Part shown: piece after piece, positions 54,875 through 60,000 of the stretch
Position numbering within the stretch: position 1 is the first letter of the stretch
Layout of the letters: every line of letters begins with the position of its first letter
NCBI RefSeq assembly: GCF_029227915.1
Contig: NC_079885.1
Span: 6,822,001-6,882,000, forward strand
Reading direction: 5' to 3'
DNA length: 60,000 nt
DNA from: Hydractinia symbiolongicarpus
Taxonomy: Eukaryota; Cnidaria; Hydrozoa; Anthoathecata; Hydractiniidae
Translations under genes and position numbers: made by a program
The notes under the pieces: generated by a model
Databases searched by the model: none
What the model was told of the DNA's origin: nothing
Seen by the model: only the letters and a program-made list of their open reading frames with translations

Positions 54875-55295
54875 TTAAAATCCAAAATGATAACAAAAGT
54901 GATAAATTTTTTTTATATCAAGACTTACATAAAGAAGAAATCTCTTTTTATAAATTCAGGATTAAATAAGAACTAGAAAACTTTAAAATAATCTTCTAAA
55001 TATAAAAATCAAAACAGAGAGCTCAAAATAAATTTTAGTACATTATTTGAAGTAGATCTAGTAATACAGGAAAATCTTAAATATCCAGCTAGAAATTTTA
55101 AAATTTAAATCACATTTAACACTGTTACTGACCTGTATTTTTGTCTAAATTACATACAATATAATATAATAAATAAGAAAAACAAATATACAATTTTGGA
55201 AATTCCTTAATGAATATCCTGTCACGTAAAGTTGATAAAAATTCAGCGGACAATTCGAATAATTAACTAGCTAACAGGTTAAAGAACCAAGTAGT

Positions 55296-55374
55296 TCATG
55301 TTGGATTTTGAGGCTTGCTCTTTTGCTCAGATTTTTTAAAAATGCTGATGGTTGCTGCTTTGATCTCAGCTGAT
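55296..55374 (-). CDS. Candidate last exon of an unidentified gene
   Basis: After a good polypyrimidine acceptor (TTCTTTTCCAG), one base then SAEIKAATISIFKKSEQKSK and PQNPT followed by TGA. A Lys/Ser-rich tail of this kind is common at protein C-termini. No upstream exon was recognised, and another frame of the same interval is also open. Confidence 0.28.
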
Positions 55375-57735
55375 CTGGAAAAGAAAGAATTCTCAAAAAA
55401 TAAGAAACAAAACTTCAGTTTTTAAACTAATGCTTGAAGTATTTGAATTGGGTGCAAATTTATAGGAAACCTCTGTGAAACAGACAAATCAATATGGCAT
55501 TTGATGCATAAGGTGTATAAAAGATTAATTTCATTCATTATTATAATATACTAATACATGTTACGGAGATTGTGATAAATTCTGGAAGTATGCATAATAA
55601 CTGGTTATTATGCAAAGTAACAATAACCATTGCACATAATACCCAGTGCGTTTGCATAATTTCCAATTGATTTCCCGTAACATATATGTAATTACTTTGT
55701 CACTCAGAGCAAAAGGAAACAAGTCAGTAATAAAACACGAAGCAAAAATCAGATACATCCTATACGATATGTTTCGAATATACAGGATAAAATAATGGCA
55801 AATAATTACTTTTGGCCCTATTTGCATTTACAAAAAATTAACTTAGATAAAATGAACAAGCTACATAATTTAAAATGTGTGTCCTCCATCTTATAATATA
55901 ACTCCCGTGGAAATCTGAAGTCATTACGTTGCAGATCGAGAAATTGTCAAAATTTTGATAGGGGACACCTAGAGAAATTTAAAATTATCAACAACATTTA
56001 TAATATTCTGCGTTTTGACGCTGTAGTGTGCCACCCACATTCAAAGTTCGGAATCAATGCGTAGGAAGCAATTTTATTTTTTGTTTAGTTTTGTTTGTTT
56101 TTGTTGTTGTTTTTTTAGGGGGAGAAGAGCTGACATTTGATCTGTTTGGCGAGGACAACCCACGGTATTGCCTTAGGGTGAAATTTGAAAACTCGCACCT
56201 TTAAATTGTCGGAAAACCATCAAGGTGGTTTACCAACAAAAAAACTATATCGCAGAGGATTGTCTTTTGTAAAGTTATTTGATGAGGATATTATAGTACG
56301 CGACAGTACGACAAAATTTAATTGGAAAATTTAATTAATTGGTTGCCATTTTTACCCGTTGCTAGGTAAAATATAGGCAAAATATGACATTTTGCTGCTC
56401 GACGCTAAACCAAATAACTGAATAACATGCGCTATTTCACGCACCTTTTTGACTGCGTATGTTTCTCAAGGGGCACGTGTAGTGACTGACTGAAACGCAT
56501 TTTCGTAAGGCGACTCGTCTTCCAGACAACTGATGCGGTATTTCTTGGATGGAAGAATGGCTAAAACAGGGCGAAACTGGACAGAATAACTGAAAGGCAA
56601 AACTTCGATTTGAAAATCAGTTTTCATTTAAGCACCAGGTAATGTTGATGCCTGCATAGACAGAAGAAGCTGTAAAGCGTGCGTGCTTCAATCTTGAGAA
56701 CTCTTGTTTCGCGTGGATTCCGAACTTAAACGGCAAAAAACTTGTTTAAAGATTACTTTATGGACATTTTTGACTTGTGATTCGACAAAAGGTGTATGCC
56801 AGCACTATTTCGACCTGAAAAGCACAAAATACGAAACACAAAGTCATAAGTCTAATTGATGGCGAGTAAACTCTGAGGAGTTCACTTCGGAGAATGCATC
56901 GTTAAGACAGCTTTCTGACTGCGTTTGGAACACTAAATTTAATATTCAGAACTGTCATATATTGTCTTAGGAGGCCGTAAAGTACCATCTAGCTACTGCA
57001 AAGCACTAAAAATCGACGGATGGGGCAAGAAAGCTGTCTAAAAATGCGAAAATAATTGATATGGGCGTTGCTAAGCACTTATATTTGCGGTTGGTTGGAA
57101 AAAGTGCCAGATTGTGCAATAAAAACCTAAATTTGTCATAAGCACTACTTGCCACGGTGTTCTAAGATGAATTTGCTGTCAGAAAACAGGTAAAAGACAA
57201 TTCTTTAAATTTAGACATTTTTTCTTGCCACCTTAACCTCCACCAAAATCATTTTTAAATCATCTTTTCATTTTGTTTTTACAAAAAATATAATATCCTT
57301 AGTAAAAAAAACCGGCTAGAACGTTTTTCCGTTTCTTGCTCGAAGATAATATGGATTGTTGAGAGCCTTTTGACATTCTTCATACACCTTAAGACACTGG
57401 ATTGATAAAAGACTTGTGTGTTTAATGTTTAAGTTCATCTATCCACTACGCAGGTAAAAAAAGAAGAAATAAACAATTCTTGTGGTATATGCGAAAAATA
57501 AGCGAAATCGGCCGAATACAAATGTTATAATTTAATAATCCCCTTTTTTTTCTTTTGGACATTATGTTTTAAAAACACTGTCTTTGAAATTGTTAAGCTG
57601 TAAAATACAACAGATTCCATGCAATGGATAGATTGTAGAAGGAAAAAGGAAAAAAAAAAAATTTTTTATATAATTTAAAAAAAAAGCTATTTAAATATCT
57701 GAGATAATTTTTAAATAGTTGATGTCGCACCAGCT
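55375..57735. other. Long stretch without a recognised gene
   Basis: No convincing exon or repeat boundary. It is less AT-rich between 56130 and 57200 than its surroundings, with no ORF longer than about 60 codons that shows a familiar motif. A promoter or 5' UTR could be hidden here. Confidence 0.35.
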
Positions 57736-57779
57736 TTGTGTATAGTAAACCGACACTGATGTCGGCTTACTATACACAA
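57736..57779. repeat. 44-nt hairpin, 20-bp stem with 4-nt loop
   Basis: TTGTGTATAGTAAACCGACA, loop CTGA, then TGTCGGCTTACTATACACAA. One A/C mismatch in 20 pairs. It could be a remnant of a palindromic MITE or a small structured RNA; the arms are shorter than a typical animal microRNA precursor. Confidence 0.85.
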
Positions 57780-58082
57780 CATTGATAAAGTAGATAATAA
57801 ACAATTAGGATCCATTGGCAAAACAAAAGAAAAATTTACAATAGTTTAAAAACATTACAGCATGCTTGCACATTCAGTTTTTCCTTTTAGGCGGGTGATA
57901 CAAGATTCAATTTGTCAAATTTGAAAGACCTATTTTCCCTAATACGATGCAACGGAAAAAGCTCATCAGTTAAACTTGTGAGTGAAAAAGTGCAAATTTG
58001 TTGCAAATATCAACTTGCGGTCAAACAACTCTGTGACTATAAAGCATAGGCTTTTCTCATAAAGTACACACACTGGATACGC

Positions 58083-58379
58083 TCAATGTAATGTAACCAG
58101 ATTCTCTATTTCTTCGAACACTTCATCCGTAGAATCTGCTTTAAGCACAGTCAAGAGAATTTGAATCTCTAAACCTCCTGTTGGAATGGGGGATGGCCTG
58201 TATCTAGCACAAGTAACACGAGCTTCCAATATTCCACCGTAATTCAAGAAGTAATGACAGAAACAACTGATTTCACGAGGGATATGTCCTACAATTTCTT
58301 TATCTGTCAGCTTTCCAGGTATTTTAGTCCCCAAGGAAATCGCAAAAGGATCATGGACATTATTAATCTCTTGTTCCAC
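58083..58379 (-). CDS. HIRAN-like domain ORF fragment
   Basis: The minus-strand frame includes NNVHDPFAISL, IVGHIPREISCFCHYFLNYG, then ARVTCARYRPSPIPTGGLEI. HIRAN domains (DNA 3'-end-binding modules in HLTF-type proteins) share an N-x-x-D-x-x-A-(V/I) start and a V-G-(H/Y)-(I/L)-P core, which are both present. The frame begins at a GTG rather than ATG, so it is a fragment or an internal exon. Stand-alone ORFs of this type are common in cnidarians and often lie near transposons. Function unknown. Confidence 0.6.
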   Translation of the reverse strand: MEQEINNVHDPFAISLGTKIPGKLTDKEIVGHIPREISCFCHYFLNYGGILEARVTCARYRPSPIPTGGLEIQILLTVLKADSTDEVFEEIENLVTLH

Positions 58380-58614
58380 TTTCTTTCTACCGAAGAAAGA
58401 GAAGTGATAAGTGCTTTGGAGGATGCTGAACTTCCTATAAAGTAAAAGGGGGGAAGGTGAGAATAATTCTTCTCCTGTTCATGTAAAACAATATTTTCAA
58501 TGCTTTCAAATTAAAATCATACATGGAACGTTAAAGGATATCTGAAGAGATGTATTTTAGAATTATATGAGGTAGACCCCTCCACCTTTTGTGCTATACA
58601 CACCCGAGAAAAAA

Positions 58615-59293
58615 AGGCACCTCTCGTGTTCCCGTTTTAGGCACCTCCGATTACCGTCAAATTACTGGCACGTAACCATGTCAGGTCATTTCTTACCGAT
58701 CCAGTTAATTTATGAAGGGAACACCGATCGAAGTCAACCCATTTTCAAATTCCCTACAGAATTCCACGTCATCCAAACTCCAAATCATTAGGCTAATGAG
58801 AATACAATGATAAAGTGAAATGATAAAGAAAATTTTGATCCCCTACATTAAACAAAAATGGAAAGAATTGAAGGCTCCGAAGAAACCGTGGCTTTTGATT
58901 TGCGATGTTTTCAAAGGGCAGTGGACAGACGCAGTCAAGAAAGTTGTGAAAGCATCAATTGGAAAGATGGTTTCTGTTTCAAACAATTGGACGAGTTATT
59001 TCCAACTGCTCGACCTCACCGTGAACAAAAGTAGTAAGGATTTTTTGCGCGACGAAGCGCAAACCTGGTACTCGAACGAAATCGCGAAGCAAATGTCTGA
59101 AGGCAAGCGTACGGGTCAAATTAAGGTAGATGTCCGACCCTCAGTCGTCAAACCATTACATGCTCAATGGATTACCAAATATTATGACTACGCCCGGAGC
59201 CACCCAGAAATAATCATAAACGGCTGGAAAAAGTCCGGTGTTACGGAAAATCTTGAAAAGAAAATTAATTTAGACCCTTTTTCTACAAAATAG
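58615..59293 (+). pseudogene. Broken pogo/Jerky-like DDE transposase
   Basis: Three frames carry consecutive parts: VPVLGTSDYRQITGT (about 58620-58670), HVTMSGHFLPIQLIYEGNTD (58665-58730), and a 157-codon open part (58820-59293) with PWLLICDVFKGQWT (second catalytic Asp), NNWTSYFQLLDLTVNKSSKD (third Asp) and KPLHAQWITKYYDYARSHPE, ending NGWKKSGVTENL. This is the DDE_1 superfamily pattern of pogo/Tigger/Jerky elements. The N-terminal DNA-binding domain and first Asp are missing. Frameshifts and stops near 58667 and 58790 make it inactive. Confidence 0.85.
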
Positions 59294-59626
59294 TTTTATT
59301 GTTTAGTATATCATGATTATTTTGTATCAACGGGCTTACTTAAAACGACAAGAAAAGCTGAAAAACCGTCTATCAATTACTTTTAAAATTTTCTCACTTC
59401 AAAAAAAATTGTAAATTTGGAGGTGCACGAAAATTAAAGGAGCGATAAGAGTGTGCGCGAAAACATAAGGCGTGCGAAAATTATATCATTCTTACAAAAA
59501 GTAAAGAAAACAACTTTCAGAAGTTAATTTATCTCGATTATTGACATGTGAGGATTTTACGGGCCTTTTCTGTTGAGTAGTAGAGACGTGAAAATCAAAG
59601 TTATCCGTTCTACCATATACTAAAGG
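59294..59626. other. Intergenic stretch between transposase relics
   Basis: AT-rich sequence without a recognised ORF, possibly the 3' flank of the pogo-like relic. Confidence 0.35.
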
Positions 59627-59822
59627 CTGAAATACACGATCCGTTTAAATTGAAGGTCAAAACCTGACGGATAACATGTAGGGGAAGGTTTCTTGTCTAC
59701 ACGTAATCCGTTTAAACGTGCAAGGCATGGTACAAAAGTCTTTCGAACCGTGGCTAGCAAAATGAAAAACGTGTCGCTACGGCTGCTGACTCTGCGATTA
59801 TCATAGCGACCGTTGCTTGAAA

Positions 59823-60000
59823 CGAGAGGAAAATCTGGGCGAATTTAGCAAAGAAGACCAGTTTAAACAAGAAAGTTTTTAAGAATGAGTCCAGATGTTT
59901 TTTGATTTAGTCGCTTGCAATTATAGAGTCATCCATACAAAAACAAGACACAGTAATGCGGTCTGCGATTAGTCCTGGCATAAAGCTTGCTGCAACAATT
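59823..60000 (+). pseudogene. N-terminal part of a PIF/Harbinger-like transposase, running off the window
   Basis: One frame gives REENLGEFSKEDQFKQESF and a second gives IIESSIQKQDTVMRSAISPG followed by IKLAATI. The Q-D-T-x-x-R-x-A-I-x-P-x-x-(R/K)-L-A-x-T pattern is the usual start of the conserved PIF/Harbinger transposase region. Stops and a frameshift lie between the two parts. An ACACGATCCGTTTAAA-type motif repeated at 59634 and 59700 may belong to the element end. Confidence 0.6.

Noticed and set aside
55561-55827. 88-codon minus-strand ORF with hydrophobic stretches
   Set aside because: No start context, no splice partner and no motif; typical chance ORF in AT-rich DNA.
57736-57779. 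microRNA precursor
   Set aside because: The stem is only about 20 bp with a 4-nt loop, too short for a standard animal precursor, and no expression data exist.

Overview
The window is eukaryotic nuclear DNA: AT-rich, with long non-coding stretches and genes cut into many small exons joined at GT/AG sites. The organism is probably a cnidarian, perhaps a hydrozoan. The reasons are an astacin metalloprotease with a C-terminal ShKT domain, a HIRAN-like ORF and eroded transposase types that I associate with cnidarian genomes, and a dense population of short DNA transposons and Helitrons. The species assignment is inference.

Two host genes can be modelled from start to stop. (1) 3192-19998 (+) is the mRNA-decapping scaffold EDC4/Ge-1. 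Its 21 coding exons have phases that agree at every junction (3432 nt, 1143 residues). It has an N-terminal WD40 region, an acidic/serine-rich linker, and a C-terminal helical region. (2) 25400-35246 (-) is a secreted astacin-family protein in seven phase-consistent exons (918 nt, 305 residues): signal peptide, short propeptide, astacin domain and ShKT domain. Its catalytic Glu and its Met-turn Tyr are both replaced, so it looks like a pseudoprotease. Three weaker candidate exons of unidentified minus-strand genes lie at 42592-42736, 51316-51692 and 55296-55374.

Layout. 1-2640: a 1.6-kb terminal-inverted-repeat element with a LINE reverse-transcriptase tail inside it, then an 0.8-kb MITE. 3.2-20.4 kb: EDC4, whose introns hold a 36-unit 20-bp minisatellite starting exactly at a 5' splice site, a non-autonomous Helitron, a pogo-like MITE, a 200-bp duplicated segment and a tetranucleotide repeat. 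21.3-22.5 kb: an eroded transposase relic interrupted by a tRNA-derived SINE. 25.4-35.2 kb: the astacin gene with Helitron-derived repeats in its long first intron. 36.1-37.5 kb: a TIR element carrying a nested mini-Helitron. 43.5-43.9 kb: a palindrome and a 112-bp MITE with a perfect 9-bp target duplication. 44.3-49.0 kb: a decayed autonomous Helitron (RPA-like ORF facing a Rep ORF series) whose N-terminal ORF carries a 2A-type ribosome-skipping motif. 49.3-49.5 kb: another mini-Helitron. 52.6-54.9 kb: a piggyBac-like 2.3-kb element with long imperfect inverted repeats. 58.1-60 kb: a HIRAN-like ORF, a broken pogo-like transposase and the start of a Harbinger-like relic running off the window.

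The host genes do not form a functional cluster. The main stories are decay and layering of mobile DNA around and inside two ordinary genes, a splice-site-anchored satellite in EDC4, a probably inactive secreted astacin, and a 2A-bearing Helitron. All gene models come from reading the sequence by eye; no transcript evidence was available.
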